Shown: piece by piece, positions 27,101 through 42,100 of the stretch
Layout of the letters: each line of letters opens with the position of its first letter
Numbering within the stretch: position 1 is the stretch's first letter
DNA from: Spinacia oleracea
Taxonomy: Eukaryota > Streptophyta > Magnoliopsida > Caryophyllales > Amaranthaceae
Direction: 5' to 3'
Assembly: GCF_020520425.1 (NCBI RefSeq)
Contig: NC_079490.1
Location: 682,001 to 746,000 of the forward strand
Length of the DNA: 64,000 nt
Notes under the pieces: model-generated
Told to the model about the DNA's origin: nothing
What the model saw: the letters and a program-made list of their open reading frames with translations, nothing else
Database searches by the model: none
Made by a program: the position numbers and the translations under genes

Positions 27101-30100
27101 TGTGAGAAATGAACCAAATATCATTTAAGAGCCAAAGTAGATGGTTCTATCCACCTAATAGTCTCTCGGGACCTCGTGGGGTATATGAGAAGCATCTAGA
27201 TTCTAGACTGAGATGAACTGAGTACCTACCTACCTGCACACACTACAACAAAAACAGCAACACACACAAATAGAGGAAGGATGATTGTTAATTGATGTAA
27301 AGCACAAATAGAGAACGTTCAAGAGGTTATCTTCTCTGAAAGAATTCCACACTATACTTTGAAGATGATTCTAATGTTTCTTCCCTCCCCCTTTTAATTA
27401 CGAACTTTACTAGCAAACAAATGTAATTAACCAAAAAGTACAAGGACAACAAAAGTGGCGGTAATATGACAACATTCTTTAATTGCTCTTAACCGTTGCC
27501 ACCACTATGTTGGGTGTTGGTTGCTACTGCTGTTTTTCTGATAAAGTTGTTGTTGCTGCTTTCTCGTCTGCTTGTTCGTTGTGTTTCCTCCTTCTTGCAT
27601 ATATACGGATCAAGGGTGTGGAGTAGGTGAGTTCATTGTAATACCCCGCCCCCCAAAACGCACCTTGTTCTCAAGGTGGAAGGTTGGAAAGCGTTCCTTG
27701 ATCATGCATGCACCTCCTTAAATTGCATCTAGTAGGAAGAGCACATTTACTTATTTTCCAATAGAATAATTTTCACTTTGGGAAATATTTCTTCTTACAA
27801 ATTTTCTTCCGAAACTTCAGGTTATAAATCAGAACCCAATGTGGCTAATTAAGATGCCAATAAGAGGACTCTGTACAATAATGGCCCAATTTCTTTCGGG
27901 CACCGATACCCATCCTTTTGATTTTCCTATGGTTTTTTTGTTAACTCCCCCTAATGATGGTCATATCCCATTGTTTCGTGTGGTTACAAGATCAACAACC
28001 CACTTGATGATGCCCTATACCGATGTAAGGATGCTTAAGCTTAACCAAATTGTCTCCCTCCCACACTTCATCGCAAATACTTGTAGACTTACCATAACTA
28101 ATATCCCTTCTAAACCCCCCTTTCAAGTGTACTATACCCTTACAAAACTTTCTAGCTTCACATGAAACTTAATCAATCTAACGATTACCACAACCAACGT
28201 ATTCAACGGTTATATAAGGAATTTTGGGATCATAGAACCCAATAGTTGGACAACTAAAGGCTCAGAATTACCTTGATTCAACAAAATGGGTTTTGAATGA
28301 AATCAGCTAATATGTCATTTAAGAGCCGAAGTAGATGGTTCTAACCACCTAATATGTCTCTCGGAGCCCCGTGGGGTATATGGGAAGCAATTGGACCTCT
28401 AACCTTTCGGAGTACGAAAAAGTGCAAATTGTCTAAAAGTGATGGATAATCCATCATTTTTGACCAAATTTGGAGATTCCGGGACCCAGTTTCCGAAACT
28501 TGTAAGATTTTGGGGTATGTATCAAGCGGTTATATGAGAAATTTTGGGACCATAATACCAAATAGTTGGATATTTAAAGGATTGAAATTACCTTGATTTA
28601 TCAAAATGGGTTTTGTGAGAAATCAACTATATATCATTTAAGAGGCAAAGTTGATGGTTCTAACCACCTAATATGTTTCTGAGGACCTCGTGGGGTATAT
28701 GAGAAGCATCTAGATTCTAGATTGAGATGAACTTAGTACCTACCTACCTCCACATACTACAACAAACACAGCAACACACACAAATAGAGGAAGGATGATT
28801 GTTGATTGATAGAAAGCTTAAGACTGATACAATTAGAAGGTTCAAGAGGTTCTCTTCTCTCAAAGAATTCCACACTATAATCTCAAGATGATTATACTGC
28901 TTCTTCCCTCCCCTTTTAATTACGAACTTCACTAGCAGACAAATGTAATTAACCAAAGTACAAGGTCAACAAAAGTGCGGTAATAAGACAATATTCTTTA
29001 ATTGCTCCAAACCATTGCTACCACTATGTTGGGTTTTGGTTGCTACTGGTGTTTTTGTGGTAAAGCTGCTGTTGCTTTCTTGTTTGCTTGTTGGTTGTGT
29101 TTCCTCCTTTTGCATATGTACGGATCAAGGGTGTGGAGCAGGTGAGTTCATTGTAATACCCCGCCACCCAAAACGCACCTTGTCCTCAAGGTGGAAGGTT
29201 GGATAGCGTTCCTTGATCATGCATTCAACTCCTTAAATTGCATCTAGTCGGAAGAGCGCATATAGCGATTTTCCAATAGAATAATTTCCACTTCAGGAAA
29301 ATATATCTCCTTTCAAATTTGCTTCCGAAAATCCGGGTTAACAATCGGAACCCAATGTGGCTAATTAAGATGCCAATAAGCAGACTCTGTAAAATAATGG
29401 CCCAATTTCTTTTGGCCACCAATACCCATCCTTTTAATTGCTCCAAACCGTTGCCACCATTATGTTGGGTGTTGGTTGCTACTGCTGTTTTTCTCCTAAA
29501 GTTGCTGTTGTTGCTTTCTTGTCTGCTTGTTCGTTGTGTTTCCTCCTTCTTGCATATGTACGGATCAAGGGTGAGGAGCAGGTGAGTTCATTGTAATACT
29601 CCGCCCCCAAAACGTACCTTGTCCTCAAGGTGGAAGGTTGGAGAGCGTTCCTTGATCATGCATGCACCTCCTTAAATTGCATCTAGTAGGAAGAGGGCAT
29701 TTACTGATTTTCCAATAGAATAATTTTCACTTCGGAAAATATTTCTTCTTACAAATTTTCTTCTGAAAATTTGGGTTAAAAATCAGAACCCAATGTGGCT
29801 ATTTAAGATGCCAATAAGCAGACTCTGTACAATAATGGCCCAATTTCTTTCGGCCACCAATACCCATCCTTTTGATTTTCCTATGGTTTTTTTGTTGCAA
29901 GGAGCTCCGCCAGTTCTCTAACAAACTCCCCCTAATGATGGTCATATCCCATTGTTTCGTGGGGTTACAAGATCAACAACCCAATTGATGTTGCCCTATA
30001 CCGATGTAAGAATGCTTAAGCTTAACCAAATTGTCTCCATCCCACACTTCATCGCAAATATTTGTAGACTTACCATAACTAATATCCCTTCTAAACCCCT

Positions 30101-33100
30101 CTTTCAAGTGAGCTATACGCTTTCAAAATTTTCTAGCTTCACACGAAACTTGATTAATATAACGATTACCATAACCAACGTATTCAACGGTTATATAAGG
30201 AATTTTGGGACCATAGAACCCAATAGTTGGACAATTAAAGGCTCGGAATTACCTTGATTCATCAAAATGGGTTTTGAATGAAATCAGCTAATATGTCATT
30301 TAAGAGCCGAAGTAGATGGTTCTAACCACCTAATATGTCTCTCGGAGCCTCGTGGGGCATAAGGGAAGCAATTGGACCTCTAACCTTTCGGGGTTCGAAA
30401 AAGTGCAAATTGTCTAAAAGTGATGGATAATCCATCATTTTTGACCAAATTTGGAGATTCCGGGACCCAGTTTCCGAAACTTGCAAGATTTTGGGGAATG
30501 TATCAAGCGGTTATATGAGGAATTTTGGGACCATAATACCAAATAGTTGGATATTTAAAGGATTGAAATTACCTTGATTCATCAAAATGGGTTTTGTGAG
30601 AAATGAACCAAATATCATTTAAGAGCCAAAGTAGATGGTTCTATCCACCTAATAGTCTCTCGGGACCTCGTGGGGTATATGAGAAGCATCTAGATTCTAG
30701 ACTGAGATGAACTGAGTACCTACCTACCTGCACACACTACAACAAACACAGCAACACACATAAATTGAGGAAGGATGATTGTTGATTGATGTAAAGCACA
30801 AATAAAGAACGTTCAAGAGGTTCTCTTCTCTCAAAGAGTTCCACACTATACTCTCAAGATGATTCTAATGTTTCTTCCCTCCCCCTTTTAATTATGAACT
30901 TCACTAGCAAACAAATGTAATTAACCAAAAAGTACAAGGACAAAAAAAGTGGCGGTAATATGACAACATTCTTTAATTGCTCCAAACCGTTGCCACCATT
31001 ATGTTGGGTGTTGGTTGCTACTGCTGTTTTTCTCCTAAAGTTGCTGTTGTTGCTTTCTTGTCTGCTTGTTCGTTGTGTTTCCTCCTCCTTGCATATGTAC
31101 GGATCAAGGGTGAGGAGCGGGTGAGTTCATTGTAATACCCCGCCCCCAAAACGTACCTTGTCTTCAAGGTGGAAGGTTGGAGAGCGTTCCTTGATCATGC
31201 ATGCACCTCCTTAAATTGCATCTAGTAGGAAGAGCGCATTTACTGATTTTCCAATAGAATAATTTTCACTTCGGAAAATATTTCTTCTTACAAATTTTCT
31301 TCCGAAAATTTGGGTTAAAAATCAGAACCCAATGTGGCTATTTAAGATGCCAATAAGCAGACTCTGTACAATAATGGCCTAATTTCTTTCGGCCACCAAT
31401 ACCCATCCTTTTGATTTTCCTATGGTTTTTTTGTTGCAAGGAGCTCCGCCAATTCTCTAACAAACTCCCCCTAATGATGGTCATAACCCATTGTTTCGTG
31501 GGGTTACAAGATCAACAACCCAATTGATTTTGCCCTATACCGATGTAAGGATGCTTAAGCTTAACCAAATTGTCTCCATCCCACACTTCATCGCAAATAT
31601 TTGTAGACTTACCATAACTAATATCCCTTCTAAACCCCCCTTTAAAGTGAGCTATACGCTTTCAAAATTTTCTAGCTTCACACGAAACTTAATTAATATA
31701 ACGATTACCATAACCAACGTATTCAACGGTTATATAAGGAATTTTGGGACCATAGAACCCAATAGTTGGACAATTAAAGGCTCGGAATTACATTGATTCA
31801 TCAAAATGGGTTTTGGATGAAATCAATTAATGTGTCATTTAAGAGCCGAAGTCGATGGTTCTAACCACTTAATATGTCTCTCGGAGCCCCGTGGGGTATA
31901 TGGGAAACATTTGGACATCTAACCTTCCGGGGTCCCAAAAAGTGCAAATTGTCTAAAATTGATGGATAATCCATCATTTTTGACCAAATTTGGAGATTCC
32001 GGGACCCAGTTTCCGAAACTTGTAAGATTTTGGGGAATATATCAAGCGGTTATATGAGGAATTTTGGGACCATAATACCAAATAGTTGGATATTTAAAGG
32101 ATTGAAATTACCTTGATTTATCAAAATGGGTTTTGTGAGAAATCAACTATATATCATTTAAGAGGCAAAGTTGATGGTTCTAACCACCTAATATGTCTCT
32201 CAGGACCTCGTGGGGTATATGAGAAGCATCTAGATTCTAGACTGAGATGAACTTAGTACCTACCTACCTCCACACACTACAACAAACACAGCAACACACA
32301 CAAATAGAGGAAGGATGATTGTTGATTGATAGAAAGCTTAAGACTGATACAATTAGAAGGTTCAAGAGGTTCTCTTCCCTCAAAGAATTCCACATTATAA
32401 TCTCAAGATGATTATACTGTTTCTTCCCTCCCCCTTTTAATTACGAACTTCACTAGCAGACAAATGTAATTAACCAAAGTACAAGGTCAACAAAAGTGAC
32501 GGTAATAAGACAATATTCTTTAATTGCTCGAAACCATTGCTACCACTATGTTGGGTGTTGGTTGCTACTGGTGTTTTTGTGCTAAAGCTGCTGTTGCTTT
32601 CTTGTTTGCTTGTTGGTTGTGTTTCCTCCTTCTTGCATATGTACGGATCAAGGGTGTGGAGCAGGTGAGTTCATTGTAATACCCCGCCACCCAAAACGCA
32701 CCTTGTCCTCAAGGTGGAAGGTTGGATAGCGTTCCTTGATCATGCATGCAACTCCTTAAATTGCATCTAGTCGGAAGAGCGCATATAGTGATTTTCCAAT
32801 AGAATAATTTCCACTTCAGGAAATATTTCTCCTTACAAATTTGCTTCTGAAAATCTGGGTTAACAATCGGAACCCAATGTGGCTAATGAAGATGCCAATA
32901 AGCAGACTCTGTATAATAATGGCCCAATTTCTTTTGGCCACCAATACCCATCCTTTTAGTTTTTCTATGGTTTTTGCGTTGCAAGGAGCTCCGCTAGTTC
33001 TCTAACAAACTCCCCCTAATGATGGTCATATCCCATTGTTTCGTGGGGTTACAAGATCAACAACCCATTTGATGTTTCCCTATACCGTTGTAAGGATGCT

Positions 33101-36100
33101 TGAGATTTACCAAATTGTCTCCCTCCCACACTTCATCGCAAATATTTGTAGACTTACCATAACTAATATCCCTTCTAAACCCCCCTTTCAAGTGTGCTAT
33201 ACGCTTACAAAAGCTTATAGCTTCACACGAAACTTGATTAATCTAACGATTACCATAACCAACGTATTCAACGGTTATATAAGGAATTTTGGGACCATAG
33301 AACCCAATAGTTGGACAATTAAAGGCTTGGAATTACCTTGATTCATCAAAATGGGTTTTGAATGAAATCAGCTAATATGTCAATTAAGAGCCAAAGTAGA
33401 TGGTTCTAACCACCTAATATGTCTCTCGGAGCCCCGTGGGGTATGTGGGAAGCATTTTGACCTCTAACCTTTCGGGGTCCGAAAAAATGCAAATTGTCTA
33501 AAAGTGATGGATAATCCATCATTTTTGACCAAATTTGGAGATTTCGGGACCCAGTTTCCGAAACTTGCAAGATTTTGGGGAATGTATCTAGCGGTTATAT
33601 GAGGAATTTTGGGATCATAATACCCAATAGTTGGATATTTAAAGGATTGAAATTACCTCGATTCATCAAAATGGGTTTTGTGACGAATCAACCAAATATC
33701 ATTTAAGAGGCAAAGTAGATGGTTCTAACCACCTAATATGTCTCTTGGTACCTCGTGGGGTATATGAGAAGCAACTAGATTCTATACTGAGATGAACTGA
33801 GTACCTACCTACCTGCACACACTACAACAAACACAACAACACAAAAAAATAGAGGAAGGATGATTGTTGATTGATGTAAAGCACAAATAGAGAACATTCA
33901 AGAGGTTCTCTTCTCTGAAAGAAATCCACACTATACTCTGAAGATGATTCTAATGTTTCTTCCCTCCCCCTTTTAATTTCGAACTTCACTAGGAGACTAA
34001 TGTAATTAACCAAAAAGTACAAGGACAACAAAAGTGGCAGTAATATGACAACATTCTTTATGTGCTCTAAACCGTTGCCACCACTATGTTGGGTGTTGGT
34101 TGCTACTGCTATTTTTCTGCTAAAGTTGTTGTTGTTGCTTTCTTGTCTGCTTGTTCGTTGTGTTTCCTCCTTCTTGCATATGTACGGATCAAGGGTGTGG
34201 AGCAGGTGAGTTCATTGTAATACCCCGCCCCCAAAACGTACCTTGTCCTCAAGGTGGAAGGTTGGAAAGCGTTCCTTGATCATGCATGCACCTCCTTAAA
34301 TTGCATCTAGTAGGAAGAGCACATTTATTGATTTTCCAATAGAATAATTTTCATTTCGGAAAATATATCTTTTTACAAATTTTCTTCCAAAAATTCGGGT
34401 TAAAACCCAGAACCCAATGTGGGTATTTAAGATGCCAATAAGCATACTCTGTACAATAATGGCCCAATTTCTTTCGGCCACCAATACCCATCATTTTGAT
34501 TTTCCTGTGGTTTTTTTGTTGCAAGGAGCTCCGCCAGTTATCTAACAAACTCCCCCTAATGATGGTCATATCCCATTGTTTCGTGGGGTTACAAGATCAA
34601 CAACCCATTTGATGTTGCCCTATACCGATGTAAGGATGGTTAAGCTTAACCAAATTGTCTCCCTCCCACACTTCATCGCAAATATTTGTAGACTTACCAT
34701 AGCTAATATCCCTTTTAAACCCCCCTTTCAAGTGAGCTATACGCTTTCAAAATTTTCTAGCTTCACACGAAACTTAATTAATATAACAATTACCATAACC
34801 AACGTATTCAACGGTTATATAAGGAATTTTAGGACCATAGAACCCAATAGTTGGACAATTAAAGGCTCGGAATTACCTTGATTCATCAAAATGGGTTTTG
34901 AATGAAATAAGCCAATATGTCATTTAATCGCCGAAGTAGTTGGTTCTAACCACCTAATATGTATCTCGGAGCCCCGTGGGGTATATGGGAAACATTTGGA
35001 CGTCTAATCTTTCGGGGTCTGGAAAAGTGCAAATTGTCTAAAATTGATGGATAATTCGTCATTTTTGACCAAATTTGGAGATTCCGGGACCCAGTTTCCG
35101 TAACTCGCCAGATTTTGGGGAATGTATCAAGCGGTTATATGAGGAATTTTGGGACCATAATACCAAATAGTTCGATATTTAAAGTATTGAAATTACCTCG
35201 ATTCATCGAAATGGGTTTTGTGAGAAATCAACCAAATATCATTTGAGAGCCAAAGTAGATGGTTCTAACCACCTAAAATGTCTTTGGGACCTCGTGGGGT
35301 ATATGAGAAGCATCTAAATTCTTGACTGAGATGAACTCAGTACCTACCTATCTGCACACACTACAACAAACACAGCAACACACATAAATTGAGGAAGGAT
35401 GATTGTTGGTTGATGTAAAGCACAAATAAAGAACGTTCAAGAGGTTCTCTTCTCTCAAAGAATTCCACACTATTCTCTCAAGATGATTCTAATGTTTCTT
35501 CCCTCCCCCTTTTAATTATGAACTTCACTACCAGACAAATGTAATTAACCAAAAAGTACAAGGACAAAAAAAGTGGCGGTAATATGACAACATTCTTTAA
35601 TTGCTCCAAACCGTTGCCACCATTATGTTGGGCGTTGGTTGCTACTGCTGTTTTTCTCCTAAAGTTGCTGTTGTTGCTTTCTTGTCTGCTTGTTCGTTGT
35701 GTTTCCTCCTCCTTGCATATGTACGGATCAAGGGTGAGGAGCGGGTGAGTTCATTGTAATACCCCGCCCCCAAAACGTACCTTGTCTTCAAGGTGGAAGG
35801 TTGGAGAGCGTTCCTTGATCATGCATGCACCTCCTTAAATTGCATCTAGTAGGAAGAGCGCATTTACTGATTTTCCAATAGAATAATTTTCACTTCGGAA
35901 AATTTTTCTTCTTACAAATTTTCTTCCGAAAATTTGGGTTAAAAATCAGAACCCAATGTGGCTATTTAAGATGCCAATAAGCAGACTCTGTACAATAATG
36001 GCCTAATTTCTTTCGGCCACCAATACCCATCCTTTTGATTTTCCTATGGTTTTTTTTGTTGCAAGGAGCTCCGCCAGTTCTCTAACAAACTCCCCCTAAT

Positions 36101-39100
36101 GATGGTCATAACCCATTGTTTCGTGGGGTTACAAGATCAACAACCCAATTGATGTTGCCTTATACCGATGTAAGGATGCTTAAGCTTAACCAAATTGTCT
36201 CCATCCCACACTTCATCGCAAATATTTGTAGACTTACCATAACTAATATCCCTTCTAAACCCCCCTTTAAAGTGAGCTATACGCTTTCAAAATTTTCTAG
36301 CTTCACACGAAACTTAATTAATATAACGATTACCATAACCAACGTATTCAACGGTTATATAAGGAATTTTGGGACCATAGAACCCAATAGTTGGACAATT
36401 AAAGGCTCGGAATTACCTTGATTCATCAAAATGGGTTTTGGATGAAATCAATTAATGTGTCATTTAAGATCCGAAGTCGATGGTTCTAACCATTTAATAT
36501 GTCTCTCGGAGCCCCGTGGGGTATATGGGAAACATTTGGACATGTAACCTTCCGGGGTCCCAAAAAGTGCAAATTGTCTAAAATTGATGGATAATCCATC
36601 ATTTTTGACCAAATTTGGAGATTCCGGGACCCAGTTTCCGAAACTTGTAAGATTTTGGGGAATATATCAAGCGGTTATATGAGGAATTTTGGGACCATAA
36701 TACCAAATAGTTGGATATTTAAAGGATTGAAATTACCTTGATTTATCAAAATGGGTTTTGTGAGAAATCAACTATATATCATTTAAGAGGCAAAGTTGAT
36801 GGTTCTAACCACCTAATATGTCTCTCAGGACCTCGTGGGGTATATGAGAAGCATCTAGATTCTAGACTGAGATGAACTTAGTACCTACCTACCTCCACAC
36901 ACTACAGCAAACACAACAACACACACAAATAGAAGAAGGATGATTGTTGATTGATAAAAAGCTTAAGACTGATACAATTAGAAGGTTCAAGAGGTTCTCT
37001 TCTCTCAAAGAATTCCACACTATAATCTCAAGATGATTATACTGTTTCTTCCCTCCCCCTTTTAATTACGAACTTCACTAGCAGACAAATGTAATTAACC
37101 AAAGTACAAGGTCAACAAAAGTGACGGTAATAAGACAATATTCTTTAATTGCTCCAAACCATTGCTACCACTATGTTGGGTGTTGGTTGCTACTGGTGTT
37201 TTTGTGCTAAAGCTGCTGTTGCTTTCTTGTTTGCTTGTTGGTTGTGTTTCCTCCTTCTTGCATATGTACGGATCAAGGGTGTGGAGCAGGTGAGTTCATT
37301 GTAATACCCCCGCCCCCCAAAACGCACCTTGTCCTCAAGGTGGAAGGTTGGAAAGCGTTCCTTGATCATGCATGCACCTCCTTAAATTGCATCTAGTACG
37401 AAGAGCGCATTTACTGATTTTCCAATAGAATAATTTCCACTCCGGGAAATATTTCTTCTTACAAATTTTCTTCCGAAAATTCGGGTTAAAAATCAGAACC
37501 CAATGTGGCTAATTAAGATGCCAATAAGCAGATTCTGTACAATAATGGCCCAATTTCTTTTGGCCACCAATACCCATCCTTTTGATTTTCCTAAGGTTTT
37601 TTTTTGTTACAAGGAGCTCCGCCAGTTCTCTAACAAACTCCCCCTAATGATGGTCATATCCCATTGTTTCCTGGGGTTACAAGATCAACAACCCACTTGA
37701 TGTTGCCCTATACCAATGTAAGGATGCTTAAGCTTAACCAAATTGTCTCCCTCCCACACTTCATCGCAAATATTTAAAGACTTACCATAACTAATATCCC
37801 TTCTAAACCCCCCCTTTCAAGTGTACTATACCCTTACAAAACTTTCTAGCTTCACACGAAACTTAATCAACTAACGATTACCACAACCAACGTATTCAAC
37901 GGTTATATAAGGAATTTTGGGATCATAGAACCCAATAGTTGGACAACTAAAGGCTCAGAGTTACCTTGATTCATCAAAATGGGTTTTGAATGAAATCAGC
38001 TAATATGTCATTTAAGAGCCGAAGTAGATGGTTCTAACCACCTAATATGTCTCTCGGAGCCCCGTGGGGTATATGGGAAGCAATTGGACCTCTAACCTTT
38101 TGGGGTACGAAAAAGTGCAAATTCGGGTTAAAAATCAGAACCCAAAGTGGCTAATTAAGATGCCAATAAGTAGATTCTGTACAATAATGACCCAATTTCT
38201 TTTGGCCACCAATACCCATCCTTTTGATTTTCCTGTGGTTTTTTTGTTGCAAGGAGCTCCGCCAGTTATCTAACAAACTCCCCCTAATGATGGTCATATC
38301 CCATTGTTTCGTGGGGTTACAAGATCAACAACCCACTTGATGTTGCCCTATACCGATGTAAGGATGGTTAAGCTTAACCAAATTGTCTCCCTCCCACACT
38401 TCATCGCAAATATTTGTAGACTTACCATAGCTAATATCCCTTTTAAACCCCCCTTTCAAGTGAGCTATACGCTTTCAAAATTTTCTAGCTTCACACGAAA
38501 CTTAATTAATATAACAATTACCATAACCAACGTATTCAACGGTTATATAAGGAATTTTAGGACCATAGAACCCAATAGTTGGACAATTAAAGGCTCGGAA
38601 TTACCTTGATTCATCAAAATGGGTTTTGAATGAAATAAGCCAATATGTCATTTAATCGCCGAAGTAGTTGGTTCTAACCACCTAATATGTATCTCGGAGC
38701 CCCGTGGGGTATATGGGAAACATTTGGACGTCTAATCTTTCGGGGTCTGGAAAAGTGCAAATTGTCTAAAATTGATGGATAATTCATCATTTTTGACCAA
38801 ATTTGGAGATTCCGGGACCCAGTTTCCGTAACTCGCCAGATTTTGGGGAATGTATCAAGCGGTTATATGAGGAATTTTGGGACCATAATACCAAATAGTT
38901 CGATATTTAAAGGATTGAAATTACCTCGATTTATCGAAATGGGTTTTGTGAGAAATCAACCAAATATCATTTGAGAGCCAAAGTAGATGGTTCTAACCAC
39001 CTAAAATGTCTTTGGGACCTCGTGGGGTATATGAGAAGCATCTAAATTCTTGACTGAGATGAACTCAGTACCTACCTATCTGCACACACTACAACAAACA

Positions 39101-42100
39101 CAACAACACACATAAATTGAGGAAGGATGATTGTTGGTTGATGTAAAGCACAAATAAAGAACGTTCAAGAGGTTCTCTTCTCTCAAAGAATTCCACACTA
39201 TACTCTCAAGATGATTCTAATGTTTCTTCCCTCCCCCTTTTAATTATGAACTTCACTAGCAGACAAATGTAATTAACCAAAAAGTACAAGGACAAAAAAA
39301 GTGGCGGTAATATGACAACATTCTTTAATTGCTCCAAACCGTTGCCACCATTATGTTGGGTGTTGGTTGCTACTGCTGTTTTTCTCCTGAAGTTGCTGTT
39401 GTTGCTTTCTTGTCTGCTTGTTCGTTGTGTTTCCTCCTCCTTGCATATGTACGGATCAAGGCTGAGGAGCGGGTGAGTTCATTGTAATACCCCGCCCCCA
39501 AAACGTACCTTGTCTTCAAGGTGGAAGGTTGGAGAGCGTTCCTTGATCATGCATGCACCTCCTTAAATTGCATCTAGTAGGAAGAGCGCATTTACTGATT
39601 TTCCAATAGAATAATTTTCACTTCGGAAAATATTTCTTCTTACAAATTTTCTTCCGAAAATTTGGGTTAAAAATCAGAACCCAATGTGGCTATTTAAGAT
39701 GCCAATAAGCAGACTCTGTACAATAATGGCCTAATTTCTTTCGGCCACCAATACCCATCCTTTTGATTTTCCTATGGTTTTTTTTGTTGCAAGGAGCTCC
39801 GCCAGTTCTCTAACAAACTCCCCCTAATGATGGTCATAACCCACTGTTTCGTGGGGTTACAAGATCAACAACCCAATTGATGTTGCCCTATACCGATGTA
39901 AGGATGCTTAAGCTTAACCAAATTGTCTCCCTCCCACACTTCATCGCAAATATTTGTAGACTTACCATAACTAATATCCCTTCTAAACCCCCCTTTCAAG
40001 TGTACTATACCCTTACAAAACTTTCTAGCTTCACACGAAACTTGATCAATCTAACGATTACCACAACCAACGTATTCAACGGTTATATAAGGAATTTTGG
40101 GATCATAGAACCCAATAGTTGGACAACTAACGGCTCAGAATTACCTTGATTCAACAAAATGGGTTTTGAATGAAATCAGCTAATATGTCATTTAAGAGCC
40201 GAAGTAGATGGTTCTAACCACCTAATATGTCTCTCGGAGCCCCGTGGGGTATATGGGAAGCAATTGGACCTCTAACCTTTCGGGGTACGAAAAAGTGCAA
40301 ATTGTCTAAAAGTGATGGATAATCCATCATTTTTGACCAAATTTGGAGATTCCGGGACCCAGTTTCCGAAACTTGTAAGATTTTGGGGAATGTATCAAGC
40401 GGTTATATGAGGAATTTTGGGACCATAATACCAAATAGTTGGATATTTAAAGGATTGAAATTACCTTGATTTATCAAAATGGGTTTTGTGAGAAATCAAC
40501 TATATATCATTTAAGAGGCAAAGTTGATGGTTCTAACCACCTAATATGTCTCTCAGGACCTCGTGGGGTATATGAGAAGCATCTAGATTCTAGATTGAGA
40601 TGAACTTAGTACCTACCTACCTCCACACACTACAACAAACACAGCAACACACACAAATAGAGGAAGGATGATTGTTGATTGATAGAAAGCTTAAGACTGA
40701 TACAATTAGAAGGTTCAAGAGGTTCTCTTCTCTCAAAGAATTCCACACTATAATCTCAAGATGATTATACTGTTTCTTCCCTCCCCCTTTTAATTACGAA
40801 CTTCACTAGCAGACAAATGTAATTAACCAAAGTACAAGGTCAACAAAAGTGACGGTAATAAGACAATATTCTTTAATTGCTCCAAACCATTGCTACCACT
40901 ATGTTGGGTTTTGGTTGCTACTGGTGTTTTTGTGGTAAAGCTGCTGTTGCTTTCTTGTTTGCTTGTTGGTTGTGTTTCCTCCTTTTGCATATGTACGGAT
41001 CAAGGGTGTGGAGCAGGTGAGTTCATTGTAATACCCCGCCACCCAAAACGCACCTTGTCCTCAAGGTGGAAGGTTGGATAGCGTTCCTTGATCATGCATG
41101 CAACTCCTTAAATTGCATCTAGTCGGAAGAGCGCATATAGCGATTTTCCAATAGAATAATTTCCACTTCAGGAAATATTTCTCCTTTCAAATTTGCTTCC
41201 GAAAATCCGGGTTAACAATCGGAACCCAATGTGGCTAATTAAGATGTCAATAAGCAGACTCTGTAAAATAATGGCCCAATTTCTTTTGGCCACCAATACC
41301 CATCCTTTTAATTTTTCTATGGTTTTAGGGTTGCAAGGAGCTCCGCCAGTTCTCTAACAAACTCCCCCTAATGATGGTCATAACCCATTGTTTCGTGGGG
41401 TTACAAGATCAATAACCCATTTGATGTTTCCCTATACCGTTGTAAGGATGCTTGAGATTTACCAAATTGTCTCCCTCCCTCACTTCATCGCAAATATTTG
41501 TAGACTTACCATAACTAATATCCCTTCTAAACCCCCCTTTCAAGTGTGCTATACGCTTACAAAAGCTTCTAGCTTCACACGAAACTTAATTAATCTAACG
41601 ATTACCATAACCAACGTATTCAACGGTTATATAAGGAATTTTGGGACCATAGAACCCAATAGTTGGACAATTAAAGGCTCGGAATTACCTTGATTCATCA
41701 AAATGGGTTTTGAATGAAATCAGCTAATATGTCATTTAAGAGCCGAAGTAGATGGTTCTAACCACCTAATATGTCTCTCGGAGCCCTGTGGGGGTATATG
41801 GGAAGCATTTGGACCTCTAACCTTTCGGGGTCCGAAAAAGTGCAAATTTTCTAAAAGTGATGGATAATCCATCATTTTTGACCAAATTTGGAGATTTCGG
41901 GACCCAGTTTCCGAAACTTGCAAAATTTTGAGGAATGTATCAAGCGGTAATATGAGGAATTTTGGGATCATAATACCCAATAGTTGGATATTTAAAGGAT
42001 TGAAATTACCTCGGTTCATCAAAATGGGTTTTGTGAGAAATCAACCAAATATTATTTGAGAGCCAAAGTAGATGGTTCTAACCACCTAAAATGTCTTTGG

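Noticed and set aside
29015-29206. Leucine/cysteine-rich frames in the array ([13 protein letters not shown]..., CCVCC...) resembling membrane or signal peptides
   Set aside because: They lie over the antisense strand of the gypsy pol tail and LTR-like DNA, vary between units and break often. They are shadow frames.
29952-30257. A recurring frame of about 101 codons (FRGVTRSTT... to ...KGSELP) open in many array units, for example at 31491, 33036, 34576, 36116, 38304, 41388, 42926 and 50570
   Set aside because: Its first codon is TTG, it has no recognisable domain, and several units shorten or break it. Recent common origin of the monomers explains the shared openness without selection.
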